The notes under the pieces are model-generated. The model was not told the origin of the DNA. It saw nothing but the letters and a program-made list of their open reading frames with translations, and ran no database searches. The translations under genes were made by a program, and so were the position numbers. 64,000 nt of DNA from Prochlorococcus sp. AG-409-K04 (lineage in GTDB: Bacteria > Cyanobacteriota > Cyanobacteriia > PCC-6307 > Cyanobiaceae). Of the stretch, positions 55,781-64,000 are shown in pieces. The DNA is taken from NCBI GenBank assembly GCA_003215555.1, contig QCKE01000007.1, forward strand, positions 1-64,000, read 5' to 3'. Position 1 is the first letter of the stretch, and each line of letters opens with the position of its first letter.

Positions 55781-57061
55781 CTAATCCAATTTATTATTTG
55801 GCATTGGTCTAGTAAATAATTTTGCCTTGACTGACTTAGGAGAAGGATCTTGACCTGACAAACCTTTCATCCAACCTTGACGAGCAATCTCATACAAACA
55901 AATTGAGGAAGCTACTGATGCATTCAAACTAGAAGTAACTCCTCTCAATGGAATTCTTAAAAGCACATCACAATGCCTCCTGGTTAATAAAGACAAACCT
56001 TTACCTTCAGAACCTATTACAAGAACAATAGCGCCATCAAAAGAAAACTCATTTATAGTTTTGTCCCCTTCTTCTGCAAGACCAACAACTGTATAACCAA
56101 AATCCTTTAATTCCTCTAATGCCCTATTCAAGTTAACAACTCTAGCCACAGGTAAATGCTCTAAGGCACCTGCCGCTACTTTTGCAACTGATCCAGTCAA
56201 TCCAGCACTTCGCCTTTGAGGAAGAACAATCCCATGAGCACCAAAAGCTTCAGCAGACCTGACAATAGCTCCCAAATTCTGAGGATCTGTAAGTCCATCA
56301 ACTGCAATCAAAACAGGAGACTCTCCAACACTTTTGCACCCATCGACCAAGGTCTTTAAATCAAAAGTTTCTGCTGCTGCAGTTTGAATTGCAATTCCTT
56401 GATGAACTCCTCCTTTAGTTACGTGCCCTAATCTTGCCCAAGAGACTTCCTCAACAAGAACACCCAAAGACTTTGCATCCTTTATCAACTGAAAAAAACT
56501 AGAAGAACTTCTTATTTCAGAGGTACACCAAATCCTATGAACAGGACGTCCTGACTCAAGTATTGACTGAGTTGAATGTCTACCCCAGAAAATATCATTG
56601 GATTCATTTTCGTACACAACCTTTTCTTCACCTGGATGAAGCTTTGTATTTGCTCGATGATTTTCTAATTGATTTTTTCTAGGAAGAGGAATGAATTGCT
56701 TTTTATCAAAATCCTGAGTTTTATTTTTTTCAGAAAAAGTTTTTTTTGAAAATCTATCTCCTTTTAAACTGCCTTGAAAACTTTTTGAATTACCATTTTT
56801 AGACTTTTTAAAATCTATTGAATTTCTTCTATTTTTAAAATCCCGCCTTGATTCTTTTACATTCTCTGAATTGTCTTTACAAGTCCATTCATTCAGCTGT
56901 GATGATTTTTTGAATTCACTTTTGCCTGATCTAGTTCTGTCATCTGTGACCCATTTTGAAGAAGCAGCCCTACGTCCTGGACCGCCTCTCCCTTTTGCTC
57001 TTTTCCCTCCAGAAGACAAATCTCTAGAGAAGTTTCTTCCAGGCCGATCATTAAAACTCAT
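55781..57061 (-). CDS. SpoU-family rRNA 2'-O-methyltransferase (RlmB-like)
   Basis: A 426-residue protein. The first 150 residues are a basic, Ser/Lys-rich and probably disordered extension (GGKRAKGRGGPGRRAASSK, KSKNGNSKSFQGSLKG). A SpoU substrate-binding part (FWGRHSTQSILESGRPVHRIWC) and the SPOUT methyltransferase follow, with LTDPQNLGAIVRSAEAFGAHGIVLP, VIGSEGKGLS and SLNASVASSICLYE, motifs 1-3 of TrmH/RlmB. It probably methylates G2251 of 23S rRNA. It overlaps nothing and follows a mini-RNase III gene by 10 bp. Confidence 0.9.
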   Translation of the reverse strand: MSFNDRPGRNFSRDLSSGGKRAKGRGGPGRRAASSKWVTDDRTRSGKSEFKKSSQLNEWTCKDNSENVKESRRDFKNRRNSIDFKKSKNGNSKSFQGSLKGDRFSKKTFSEKNKTQDFDKKQFIPLPRKNQLENHRANTKLHPGEEKVVYENESNDIFWGRHSTQSILESGRPVHRIWCTSEIRSSSSFFQLIKDAKSLGVLVEEVSWARLGHVTKGGVHQGIAIQTAAAETFDLKTLVDGCKSVGESPVLIAVDGLTDPQNLGAIVRSAEAFGAHGIVLPQRRSAGLTGSVAKVAAGALEHLPVARVVNLNRALEELKDFGYTVVGLAEEGDKTINEFSFDGAIVLVIGSEGKGLSLLTRRHCDVLLRIPLRGVTSSLNASVASSICLYEIARQGWMKGLSGQDPSPKSVKAKLFTRPMPNNKLD

Positions 57062-57070
57062 TTGTTTTAT

Positions 57071-57478
57071 TTAAGATCCTTTAGATTGAATTTGATCTAA
57101 TTGATCCAGTAGTTGTGCAAGGCGAGTTGGATTTTTCAAAAAAAGCCACCCTAGAAGTGTTTCAAATCCGGTTGCCTTTCCATAAATAGCAAGATTTACC
57201 TTACGAAAACCACGACCAACTTTATTTCTTCCACGTTTTACAAACTGTTTTTCTAAATCTGTCAATAAAGCATCTATGTTTTCAAGTGCCAAAGCTTGAG
57301 CTTCGGCTTTAACTTGAGAGACAACCGAAAGGTGCAAATCTTTTGTTCTCGCTGGTGCTTCACAAAAACGTAATCTTTGATGTAACTCCCATACTGAATC
57401 TCCTAACCACGCCAACTGCAGGGCTCCCAAATCATCGGGAGATCCAGATGGTTCCAAATTTCGAATCCAATTAGTCAA
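57071..57478 (-). CDS. mrnC: Mini-ribonuclease III
   Basis: A 135-residue RNase III catalytic domain without the double-stranded-RNA-binding domain. LQLAWLGDSVWELHQRLRF carries the catalytic acidic motif. KVGRGFRKVNLAIYGKATGFETLLGWLFL is the second conserved block. Mini-III matures the ends of 23S rRNA in Bacillus. The TTG start overlaps the STAS gene stop as TTGA. Its position beside an rRNA methyltransferase supports a ribosomal role. Confidence 0.9.
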   Translation of the reverse strand: MTNWIRNLEPSGSPDDLGALQLAWLGDSVWELHQRLRFCEAPARTKDLHLSVVSQVKAEAQALALENIDALLTDLEKQFVKRGRNKVGRGFRKVNLAIYGKATGFETLLGWLFLKNPTRLAQLLDQLDQIQSKGS

Positions 57479-57822
57479 GCGGCAATTTGACTAAGAGCCG
57501 AATTTAAATCCGATGTAACTCGTAAAAACTGCTCAAGTCGTACAAGTTTAATTGTTTGTATTACCCTTGCATTTCCTACAACAACAAAAGATCTTTTTGA
57601 TTTTTTACATTGCTTTGCCAAATGAACAATTGCGCCCAATCCAGAGGAATCAATAAAATCAATCTTCGTAAGTTCAAGCACAATGGGCAATGCATTAACA
57701 CTAAGAGCCTCTTCTACAAAAACATTAAACTGCTTTTCCGAATAAGCATCTAACTGACCTGTGAAATGAAAAATCAAACAGCCTCTTTTCCGCTCGGACC
57801 CACCACGTAAAGAAACGGTCAA
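57475..57822 (-). CDS. STAS-domain anti-anti-sigma protein
   Basis: A 115-residue single STAS domain. IVLELTKIDFIDSSGLGAIVHLAKQCKKSKRSFVVVG holds the phosphorylatable Ser (IDSSGLGA), as in SpoIIAA and RsbV. A short basic N-terminal tail (RGGSERKRG) precedes it. In partner switching the unphosphorylated form binds an RsbW-type kinase such as that at 32120. The TTG start is supported by the usual domain position. It is coupled to mrnC by TTGA. Confidence 0.87.
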   Translation of the reverse strand: MTVSLRGGSERKRGCLIFHFTGQLDAYSEKQFNVFVEEALSVNALPIVLELTKIDFIDSSGLGAIVHLAKQCKKSKRSFVVVGNARVIQTIKLVRLEQFLRVTSDLNSALSQIAA

Positions 57823-57903
57823 TCGTTTTAAATCGTTTATGAGACCAAACCTCCATTACTTCTCAAAGAAAGTGTAGTAATCAAAAAGAAACTAAACCAC
57901 GAT

Positions 57904-59046
57904 TCACCGTCTTTCTGACATTAGTTCAACAAAACGAGAAAAATGATGATCTGCATCATGTGGACCAGGACTGGCTTCTGGATGATATTGAATGCCAAAA
58001 ATTGGTCTGTTACACATTGCTATACCCGAAACAGTTTTATCATTCAAATTAAAATGTGTGATTTCTAAGATTTCTGAATCTATCGATGAAGCTTCTAATG
58101 CAAATCCATGATTCTGACTCGTAATTTCTATAGACCCACTTTCCCCGCATGGATGATTCAAACCTCTATGTCCATATGGAAGCTTAAAAGTTTTGCACCC
58201 TAATGCTAGTCCTAAGATCTGATGCCCTAGACATATTCCAAACATAGGCAAATCGTGTCCTTCAATTAGCTCTTTTGCTAATGAAATCCCCCCCTTAACG
58301 GCAGCAGGATCACCAGGGCCATTTGAGAAAAATATACCCTCAGGTTCTAACTCTAAAACATCTGACAATGAAGCTGTTGCTGGCAAAACATGCACTTTGC
58401 AACCATGCGCAACTAAACGATCAAGTATCGATCTTTTTATTCCAAAATCAATAGCAACAACCTTAAAGAGATCGGTTCGATTGTTAACAATTCTTTTGTC
58501 AAATTCAACTGAAGTAGTTAAATGCCATTCATATGCTTTTTTAGTAGTAACTTCACCTGTCAAATCAAGGCCTTCCATTAAGGGCCTCTTTCTTAACTCA
58601 TCCAATAAAACTGCAGGGGATGAAATTCGATCAGAAGAAATAACTGCATTCATTGTGCCAGAGCTTCTTAAGATACGAACAAGAGCTCTTGTATCAATAC
58701 CGAACACTCCAACAACTTTTTCATCAATAAGCCAATTCTCAAAACTTTTTTCTGAGCGCCAATTACTTGGCTGTGAAGAAAATCTTCTAGTGACAATGCC
58801 TTTTGCACAAGGCGAATCAGATTCCTGATCACAATGATTAACGCCAGTATTTCCTATTTCTGGAAAAGTAAATGTTATGAGTTGACCAAAATAACTTGGG
58901 TCAGTCAACACCTCCTGATAACCAGTAATACCAGTATTAAAAACCATTTCGCCAAATACTGTCCCTCTATAACCAAAAGACTTACCTTCCATCAAAGTAC
59001 CATCAGACAAAACTAAGATTGCATTTTCTCTTTGAAAAAAATTCAT
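57904..59046 (-). CDS. carA: Carbamoyl-phosphate synthase small subunit
   Basis: A 380-residue glutamine amidotransferase subunit. LVLSDGTLMEGKSFGYRG at the N terminus, GEMVFNTGITGYQEVLTDPSYFGQLITFT, and the class I GATase domain with the Cys nucleophile in MFGICLGHQILGLALG and the His/Glu of QYHPEASPGPHD define it. It feeds ammonia to CarB for arginine and pyrimidine synthesis. carB is not in this window. Confidence 0.97.
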   Translation of the reverse strand: MNFFQRENAILVLSDGTLMEGKSFGYRGTVFGEMVFNTGITGYQEVLTDPSYFGQLITFTFPEIGNTGVNHCDQESDSPCAKGIVTRRFSSQPSNWRSEKSFENWLIDEKVVGVFGIDTRALVRILRSSGTMNAVISSDRISSPAVLLDELRKRPLMEGLDLTGEVTTKKAYEWHLTTSVEFDKRIVNNRTDLFKVVAIDFGIKRSILDRLVAHGCKVHVLPATASLSDVLELEPEGIFFSNGPGDPAAVKGGISLAKELIEGHDLPMFGICLGHQILGLALGCKTFKLPYGHRGLNHPCGESGSIEITSQNHGFALEASSIDSEILEITHFNLNDKTVSGIAMCNRPIFGIQYHPEASPGPHDADHHFSRFVELMSERR

Positions 59047-59071
59047 TAGGCAAAACTAATTAAACGTGAAC

Positions 59072-60109
59072 TCATATCGTTTTTGAATCTAGAAAATCTT
59101 TTAACTCAACAAATTTTTTCCATGGCTTTCCTGATTCTAAAGCTTCTAAAGCAAGTTTGACTCCTTGAGCAAAATCAACTTCAATTCCTGATGCCCAAAA
59201 AGTCAAAGCAGAATTTAATGCAACAACCTCTTTTTGAGATTTAGTTCCTCCTCCTTGCAATAACGACATGAAAATATCTTGATTTAATGAAAGGTCCCCT
59301 CCTTTTAACTTGAGATTCGAAGAAGGAGTAAGTCCCAACTCTTTAACATCAATCAATTTAGATGATATCTCGCCATTTTCAAGCAATCTGACCTCATTAG
59401 TTCCTTCTAATGAAGCTTCATCTAAGCCACCTGAGCCATGAACTACAATTGCTCTTTCTAATTTTAAATTTTTCAAAGCCTCTGCCATTGGATCCAACAA
59501 TTCTCGACGAGCGACGCCCAATACCTGCGCTTTGGGTCTAAAAGGATTAACCAATGGACCAAGCAAGTTAAAAACCGTTCTTATTCCTAAACTTTTTCTT
59601 AATGGCGCTAAATTCACTAAAGAAGAATGCCAAACAGGTGCAAACAAAAAAGTTATTTTCTTTTCGTCAATGGCATCAGCAACTACTTGGAGAGAGGCAT
59701 TCAAATTCATTCCAAGTCCTTCTAAAACATCAGCAGATCCAACCTTTCCACTTGCACTTCTATTTCCATGCTTAGCAATAGTCACACCACAAGAAGATGC
59801 AGTGAATGCAACTGCTGTTGAAATATTAAAAGTGTCTGCACCATCGCCTCCTGTACCGCAAGTATCAACCAAAAAAGATTCAGTACCTTTATAGACAAAA
59901 GGACAAGCTTCTCTAAGCTCAAAAGCCATATTAGAAAGTTCTAAGCCAGTAACTTGTTTCGTTCGCAAAGCAGATAAAAAAGCCCCAGTTTGGACAGGTA
60001 GAAGTTCGTTGTTAAGCCAGGCATGCATTAAAGCTTTAGCTTCACCCGAGGTAAGGTCTTGAGAGCTTAAAAGCTTTTCAAGAAGTTTTGGCCAAGAAAC
60101 AACAGACAT
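59072..60109 (-). CDS. trpD: Anthranilate phosphoribosyltransferase
   Basis: A 345-residue type III phosphoribosyltransferase, the second step of tryptophan synthesis. [23 protein letters not shown] holds the PRPP-binding [26 protein letters not shown] and [20 protein letters not shown] are the further blocks. It lies 26 bp upstream of carA on the same strand, so the two are probably cotranscribed. Confidence 0.97.
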   Translation of the reverse strand: MSVVSWPKLLEKLLSSQDLTSGEAKALMHAWLNNELLPVQTGAFLSALRTKQVTGLELSNMAFELREACPFVYKGTESFLVDTCGTGGDGADTFNISTAVAFTASSCGVTIAKHGNRSASGKVGSADVLEGLGMNLNASLQVVADAIDEKKITFLFAPVWHSSLVNLAPLRKSLGIRTVFNLLGPLVNPFRPKAQVLGVARRELLDPMAEALKNLKLERAIVVHGSGGLDEASLEGTNEVRLLENGEISSKLIDVKELGLTPSSNLKLKGGDLSLNQDIFMSLLQGGGTKSQKEVVALNSALTFWASGIEVDFAQGVKLALEALESGKPWKKFVELKDFLDSKTI

Positions 60110-60222
60110 AAAATGCAGTGAGACAAAAACCTAGATGCTGCTTTGCAACCAGGAAAACTAAGAAGCCTTTCTATTATCTAAAAATTAATCTTAGAGAAGA
60201 AAAGTATCTTCAAAAACTCGCA

Positions 60223-60528
60223 TTAGTTAACACTATTTTCAGATGCATCAAAACCAGAACCAACAATTTCATTAGAGTTTTTGCCAGGTTTAAACCCCTT
60301 CTTCCAAATTTCTCGTGTTCTATGATGAAGATCCTCTTTTGAAAGCCCCCAAAATTTCAATGCCTTCTGCATATCGATTTTAATATCCTCTGCTCCTGGA
60401 AAACCTTCATATCTTATAAGCAAACGTGCTATATCAATTAAATCCTTCTCACTAGGTTTTTCTTGAGCCAACAATTTATTTACATGCTCACGATCCGAAG
60501 AGTACAAAGGATGGTTTTGTCCTTCCAT
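60223..60528 (-). CDS. DUF3288-family protein
   Basis: A 101-residue soluble helical protein (QNHPLYSSDREHVNKLLAQEKPSEKDLIDIARLLIRYEGFPGAEDIKIDMQKALKFWGLSKEDLHHRTREIWKKGFKPG) with the cyanobacterial DUF3288 pattern of unknown function. ATG start. It is divergent from the ABC transporter gene across 83 bp. Confidence 0.8.
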   Translation of the reverse strand: MEGQNHPLYSSDREHVNKLLAQEKPSEKDLIDIARLLIRYEGFPGAEDIKIDMQKALKFWGLSKEDLHHRTREIWKKGFKPGKNSNEIVGSGFDASENSVN

Positions 60529-60611
60529 TAAAAAAATGCATATTTCGTGAAAGAAATTTAATCTCTTTTTGCTCTAAAGCAATCTAAATTATTAAACATA
60601 CTTATAAAGCC

Positions 60612-62357
60612 ATGGCAACATTTAGAATTGATCTAATAAATAGATATCTAAAACCTCATAAGCGAACTTTATTTCTAGGTGCAATAAGCCTTGTATTAGT
60701 TAATATTTTTAGCGTTGCAATCCCTTTTGAGGTTCGTCGAATCATAGATACTCTTCAAGAAGATTTTACACTTAATGATGTCCTTAAGGAATCTGGATGG
60801 ATAATTTCTCTTGCAACCATGATGGCATTAATAAGGCTTTGGTCTAGACAACTTGTATTTGGAATAGGCAGAAAAGTCGAAGTTGATTTAAGACAACGTT
60901 TATTCAATCATATGCTCACACAAGATCCTGGTTGGGTTCAAGAAATCGGAAGTGGAGAAGTTATTACAAGAGCAACAAGTGATATAGAAAATATTAGAAG
61001 GTTACTTGGATTTGCAATCTTAAGTCTTACTAATACCTTTTTAGCGTATGTCCTAACTATTCCCGCAATGCTTGCAATAAGTCCATGGTTAACTGCAGCA
61101 TCAATTTCTCTTTATCCTTTAATGCTAGGAATTGTTAGACTATTTGGAGGGCGAATGGTAAATCAACGTAGACGTCAACAAGAAGCTTTATCTAGTCTAA
61201 GTGAATTAATCCAAGAAGATCTTTCAGGTATTAGTGCTATAAAGATTTATGGACAGGAGAAATCTGAGGAAAAAGCTTTTTCAGGATTAAATAAAAATTA
61301 TAAAAATGCTGCCATTAATCTTGCAAAAACTGCAAGTACATTATTCCCTTTACTTCAAGGCATTTCTTCAATTTCGCTTTTATTAATACTATCACTTGGT
61401 AGTGGATTAATCCAAAACGGATACCTAACTATTGGAGGCTTAATTGCTTTAATACTATATGTTGAAAGATTAGTTTTTCCAACTGCTCTTTTAGGTTTCA
61501 CATTAAATACATTTCAGTTAGGTCAAGTCAGTCTTGAAAGAGTAGAAGAATTATTAAACAACACACCAACTATTAAGGACAACATAAAAAGTAAAAAAAT
61601 AAATTCACCTGTCAAAGGAAAATTAGAAGCCAAAAAATTATCTATAAGTTATGAGAACAGTCAACAGAAAATTTTAAATGAACTAAATTTTATTATCAAC
61701 CCAGGAGAGTTGGTTGCGATAGTTGGTCCAGTTGGATGTGGTAAAACTACACTGGCAAGAGCATTGGGACGAATGGTCAATGTTCCCAAAAATCAACTAT
61801 TTATAGATGGGATTGACGTCACAGATTTAAAGCTCGAAGAACTACGAAAGAATATTTCTTTAGTACCTCAAGAAGGATATTTATTTACAAACACATTAGA
61901 AAACAACATCAGATATGGAGCTCCTGATTCCCCTATTGAAAAAGTTATAAAGTCCGCATCAGAAGCAAAGCTAGAAGAAGATATAAAAGGTTTTCCTGAT
62001 GGACTTAAAACACTAGTAGGCGAAAGAGGAATAACTCTAAGTGGAGGACAGCGTCAAAGGACTGCACTAGGAAGAGCTCTATTAATTAACGCACCAATAG
62101 TGGTACTAGACGATGCACTTGCAAGCGTTGATAACAAAACAGCCGCTGGAATCTTGTCTTCTATTAAAGGGAAAACCAACCGTACAATTTTAATGATAAG
62201 CCATCAACTTTCTGCTGCTGCTGCATGTGATCGAATTATAGTTTTAAATGAGGGCAAACTTGTTCAACAGGGAACTCATCAGAGGCTGATAAAAGTAGAA
62301 GGTGTTTATAAAAAGTTATGGGAGCGTCAAAAAGCCACAGAAGTACTTGATACCTAG
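60612..62357 (+). CDS. ABC exporter, half-transporter
   Basis: A 581-residue fused TMD-NBD ABC protein, of the type that works as a homo- or heterodimer. Six membrane helices occupy residues 20-300. The nucleotide-binding part carries Walker A (VGPVGCGKTTLARAL), a Q-loop (LVPQEGYLFTNTLENNIRYG), the signature LSGGQRQRTALGRALL, Walker B (IVVLDDALASVD) and the H-loop (MISHQLSA). Likely a lipid, drug or peptide exporter. A terminator-like hairpin follows it. Confidence 0.93.
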   Translation: MATFRIDLINRYLKPHKRTLFLGAISLVLVNIFSVAIPFEVRRIIDTLQEDFTLNDVLKESGWIISLATMMALIRLWSRQLVFGIGRKVEVDLRQRLFNHMLTQDPGWVQEIGSGEVITRATSDIENIRRLLGFAILSLTNTFLAYVLTIPAMLAISPWLTAASISLYPLMLGIVRLFGGRMVNQRRRQQEALSSLSELIQEDLSGISAIKIYGQEKSEEKAFSGLNKNYKNAAINLAKTASTLFPLLQGISSISLLLILSLGSGLIQNGYLTIGGLIALILYVERLVFPTALLGFTLNTFQLGQVSLERVEELLNNTPTIKDNIKSKKINSPVKGKLEAKKLSISYENSQQKILNELNFIINPGELVAIVGPVGCGKTTLARALGRMVNVPKNQLFIDGIDVTDLKLEELRKNISLVPQEGYLFTNTLENNIRYGAPDSPIEKVIKSASEAKLEEDIKGFPDGLKTLVGERGITLSGGQRQRTALGRALLINAPIVVLDDALASVDNKTAAGILSSIKGKTNRTILMISHQLSAAAACDRIIVLNEGKLVQQGTHQRLIKVEGVYKKLWERQKATEVLDT

Positions 62358-62372
62358 AAAAACTTATTATTT

Positions 62373-62394
62373 AAAATAACTGAAAAGTTATTTT
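62373..62394 (+). terminator. AT-rich terminator after the ABC exporter
   Basis: A nine-bp stem AAAATAACT / AGTTATTTT with a GAAA loop, ending in T5, lies 16 bp after the ABC exporter stop codon. Confidence 0.5.
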
Positions 62395-62455
62395 TCGAAA
62401 AAAATAGAGAAAAATTCTTTACTCTATTTACAAGGCTTATAAAGCTATGTTTTAA

Positions 62456-62701
62456 ATGACTCTTCCAAATAGATACACAATAAAATGTGACCTTACCTTT
62501 GGAGATATTTATCTTCAAATACTTGCTTGGATGGCTGTCATTTTTGTAAGTCTTGCTGGAGGACTGAGCCTAATGGGTGCATCAAGTCCCATTTTTGCTT
62601 TGATCGGTGTTGGTTTGATTTTAGTATTAAGTCTTCCTTTTTTGTTATTTGCTTTTGTTACTACATTGCTCAATCATATTCAAATAGAACCGCTTTCATA
62701 A
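62456..62701 (+). CDS. Small two-helix membrane protein
   Basis: An 81-residue protein. Two membrane helices (FGDIYLQILAWMAVIFVSLAGGLSLMGASSPIFALIGVGLILVLSLPFLLFAFVTTLL) lie between a soluble N terminus (NRYTIKCDLTF) and a short polar end. Family not recognised. It runs 34 bp before msrA and may share its transcript. Confidence 0.65.
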   Translation: MTLPNRYTIKCDLTFGDIYLQILAWMAVIFVSLAGGLSLMGASSPIFALIGVGLILVLSLPFLLFAFVTTLLNHIQIEPLS

Positions 62702-62735
62702 TCCATAATAATAATAACAATCACCAACTTGTTAA

Positions 62736-63455
62736 ATGCTACCCAATTGGTTGACTCCAAAAAAAACAAAAAAAAGCTCTTTAGGCTTAAAAGATGTTAA
62801 ACACTATATTTTACAAGAATATATTTCTATAGCACCCAGAGAAAACGAAGAAGAAATATATTTTGGATGTGGTTGTTTTTGGGGAGCAGAAAAAGGTTTT
62901 TGGAAATTACCTGGGGTCAAAGCGACTGCCGTTGGTTATGCCGGGGGGCAAACAGAAGATCCTACATATAGAGAAGTTTGTGCTGGCAACACAGGCCATA
63001 CCGAAGTGGTCAGAGTTGTATGGAATGAATTAGAAATTGATATAAGTGACCTACTAAAAATGTTCTGGGAATGTCATGATCCTACTCAAGGGAACCGACA
63101 AGGCAATGACTATGGAAGTCAATACAAATCAGCAATTTTTACAACTAAACAGAAACACACCGATTTAGCACTTAATAGTAAAGATGAATATCAAAAACTT
63201 TTAAAAGAGAATGGGTTTGGAAATATCACCACGCAAATTTCATCAAACAATGCTTTTTATTTTGCGGAAGAATATCATCAACAATACTTAGCAAAACCTG
63301 GAAGCAGACCATACTGTTCAGCAATGCCAACAAATATTTCCTTAGAAGAGTTTAACGGATCAAATTATAAACTCGATAAAATAATATGGGAAAATTTCAA
63401 TTGGAAGGAATCACATTGTGTATTAAGAAGTACTAATACACCTATATCCATATAA
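62736..63455 (+). CDS. msrA: Peptide methionine-S-sulfoxide reductase
   Basis: A 239-residue MsrA. IYFGCGCFWGAEKGFWKLPGVKATAVGYAGGQTEDPTYREVC has the catalytic Cys47 in GCFWG. CHDPTQGNRQGNDYGSQYKSAIF and the EEYHQQYL block follow. It reduces methionine sulfoxide with thioredoxin. The N-terminal 35 residues and the extended C terminus are typical of the cyanobacterial form. Confidence 0.94.
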   Translation: MLPNWLTPKKTKKSSLGLKDVKHYILQEYISIAPRENEEEIYFGCGCFWGAEKGFWKLPGVKATAVGYAGGQTEDPTYREVCAGNTGHTEVVRVVWNELEIDISDLLKMFWECHDPTQGNRQGNDYGSQYKSAIFTTKQKHTDLALNSKDEYQKLLKENGFGNITTQISSNNAFYFAEEYHQQYLAKPGSRPYCSAMPTNISLEEFNGSNYKLDKIIWENFNWKESHCVLRSTNTPISI

Positions 63456-63473
63456 GTACAACACTTAAAACAA

Positions 63474-63644
63474 ATGAACAATCAAATTGACGATAAAACA
63501 ATAATATTAATTATTATTGGGACTATCCTACTTGTTTTTATATTAATTTTCAATTTTATACCCTCAAAAGAGCAATTTTCTCAACCTATGCAGTGGAAAG
63601 ATCAAACCACTCAACCAAGCGATAATTACAATAACGAATTCTGA
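63474..63644 (+). CDS. 56-aa single-helix membrane protein
   Basis: An ATG ORF 18 nt after the msrA stop codon. One hydrophobic helix (TIILIIIGTILLVFILIFNF) is followed by a polar, Gln-rich tail with Trp (MQWKDQTTQPSD). The ribosome site is weak. Family not recognised. It could be cotranscribed with msrA. Confidence 0.5.
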   Translation: MNNQIDDKTIILIIIGTILLVFILIFNFIPSKEQFSQPMQWKDQTTQPSDNYNNEF

Positions 63645-63687
63645 TATAATAAATGTAAATATTTTTCACCAGCAAATCAAGGGATAA

Positions 63688-64000
63688 GTGAAAGAAGCAA
63701 ATGAATCTAAAAATCAAAATGGTTTAACTCATTCACCAAAAGTATTAATTAATTTATATGCTTTGCTAGCAATTTTAATAGTTTTAATACCTGAATGGAT
63801 AGCTGAAATAGCAATAACAATAGACAATAAAAGATCCAAAAAATCCCTGCCAAAATCAAATTCAATATGGGAAACACATCCTGAACTGAAGATTTCGACA
63901 ATGAATATCAAAGAATTAAGAAAAATGGCATCAATGCTTAATATAAAAGGTTATTCCAGAGATAATCGTAAATCTTTAACAAAAAGACTTGTGCAGAAGT
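63688..64000 (+). CDS. N-terminal part of a membrane-anchored SAP/Rho-N-like protein (runs off the window)
   Basis: An open reading frame from GTG, preceded by AAGGGA at good spacing, and still open at the window end (104 codons seen). One hydrophobic helix is present (VLINLYALLAILIVLIPEWIAEIAI). After a basic linker comes MNIKELRKMASMLNIKGYSRDNRKSLTKRLVQK, which resembles the SAP or Rho N-terminal helix-extended-loop-helix fold that binds nucleic acid. The rest lies outside. Small SAP-like proteins of this sort occur in picocyanobacteria; the function is unknown. Confidence 0.6.
   Translation, partial: MKEANESKNQNGLTHSPKVLINLYALLAILIVLIPEWIAEIAITIDNKRSKKSLPKSNSIWETHPELKISTMNIKELRKMASMLNIKGYSRDNRKSLTKRLVQK

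Overview
The window looks like a stretch of a marine picocyanobacterial chromosome, almost certainly Prochlorococcus. The DNA is strongly AT-rich and genes are tightly packed on both strands. A Pcb-type chlorophyll-binding antenna protein (25918-26973, minus) is the prochlorophyte hallmark. Psb28, a PAM68-like protein, GUN4, CrtL lycopene beta-cyclase and many small cyanobacteria-specific families (DUF1816, DUF2811, DUF3082, DUF3288, DUF1350) agree with this. I saw no rRNA, tRNA, CRISPR array, insertion sequence or prophage. Family names come from sequence motifs and memory, not from searches.

Layout. 1-8 kb: a pentapeptide-repeat protein, two flavoproteins (GMC oxidoreductase, FAD-linked oxidase), a two-domain CbiX chelatase with a His-rich tail, and a SulP anion permease. 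8-11 kb: an AlkB-like dioxygenase, then a methionine pair (MetA with the acetyl-CoA-type Glu, and MetY). 11.6-16.6 kb: a cluster with a NahK-like sugar kinase, an unassigned Rossmann protein, a glucosylglycerol-phosphate phosphatase homologue and the radical SAM enzyme ArsS. 16.6-25.8 kb: Fur, isochorismatase-like hydrolase, MscS channel, a POR-like SDR, crtL with an unusual leader, a coupled SDR, a GST-like protein and a GltS-like carrier. 25.9-32.5 kb: pcb, small proteins, hisS, a DnaQ-like exonuclease, DUF1350 and an RsbW-like anti-sigma kinase. 32.6-42 kb: gun4, mnmH, psb28, an AI-2E family permease, and a minus-strand run ksgA-ispE-DUF3082-(31-aa ORF)-pdhB-secD-secF. 42-50 kb: rlmH, umuD-umuC behind a LexA-type box, an HExxH protein, dnaG, an EamA transporter, ruvA, rpsO and a PAM68-like protein. 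50-60.5 kb, minus strand: dnaE, gatA, DUF1816, rlmB, mini-RNase III, a STAS protein, carA, trpD and DUF3288. 60.6-64 kb: an ABC exporter, msrA, two small membrane proteins, and a protein cut by the window edge.

Most of this is ordinary core genome. The parts worth a second look are: (i) umuDC with a 46-bp near-perfect palindrome containing a LexA-like box just before the start codon, and an HExxH protein downstream; (ii) the crtL leader, which holds two abutting micro-ORFs, a strong Shine-Dalgarno sequence and serial hairpins; (iii) the kinase / Rossmann protein / GgpP / ArsS cluster; (iv) long perfect inverted repeats inside coding sequences (cbiX tail, secF, an 84-aa gene), which may be template-switch scars or RNA structures; and (v) several small membrane-protein ORFs shorter than 60 codons.
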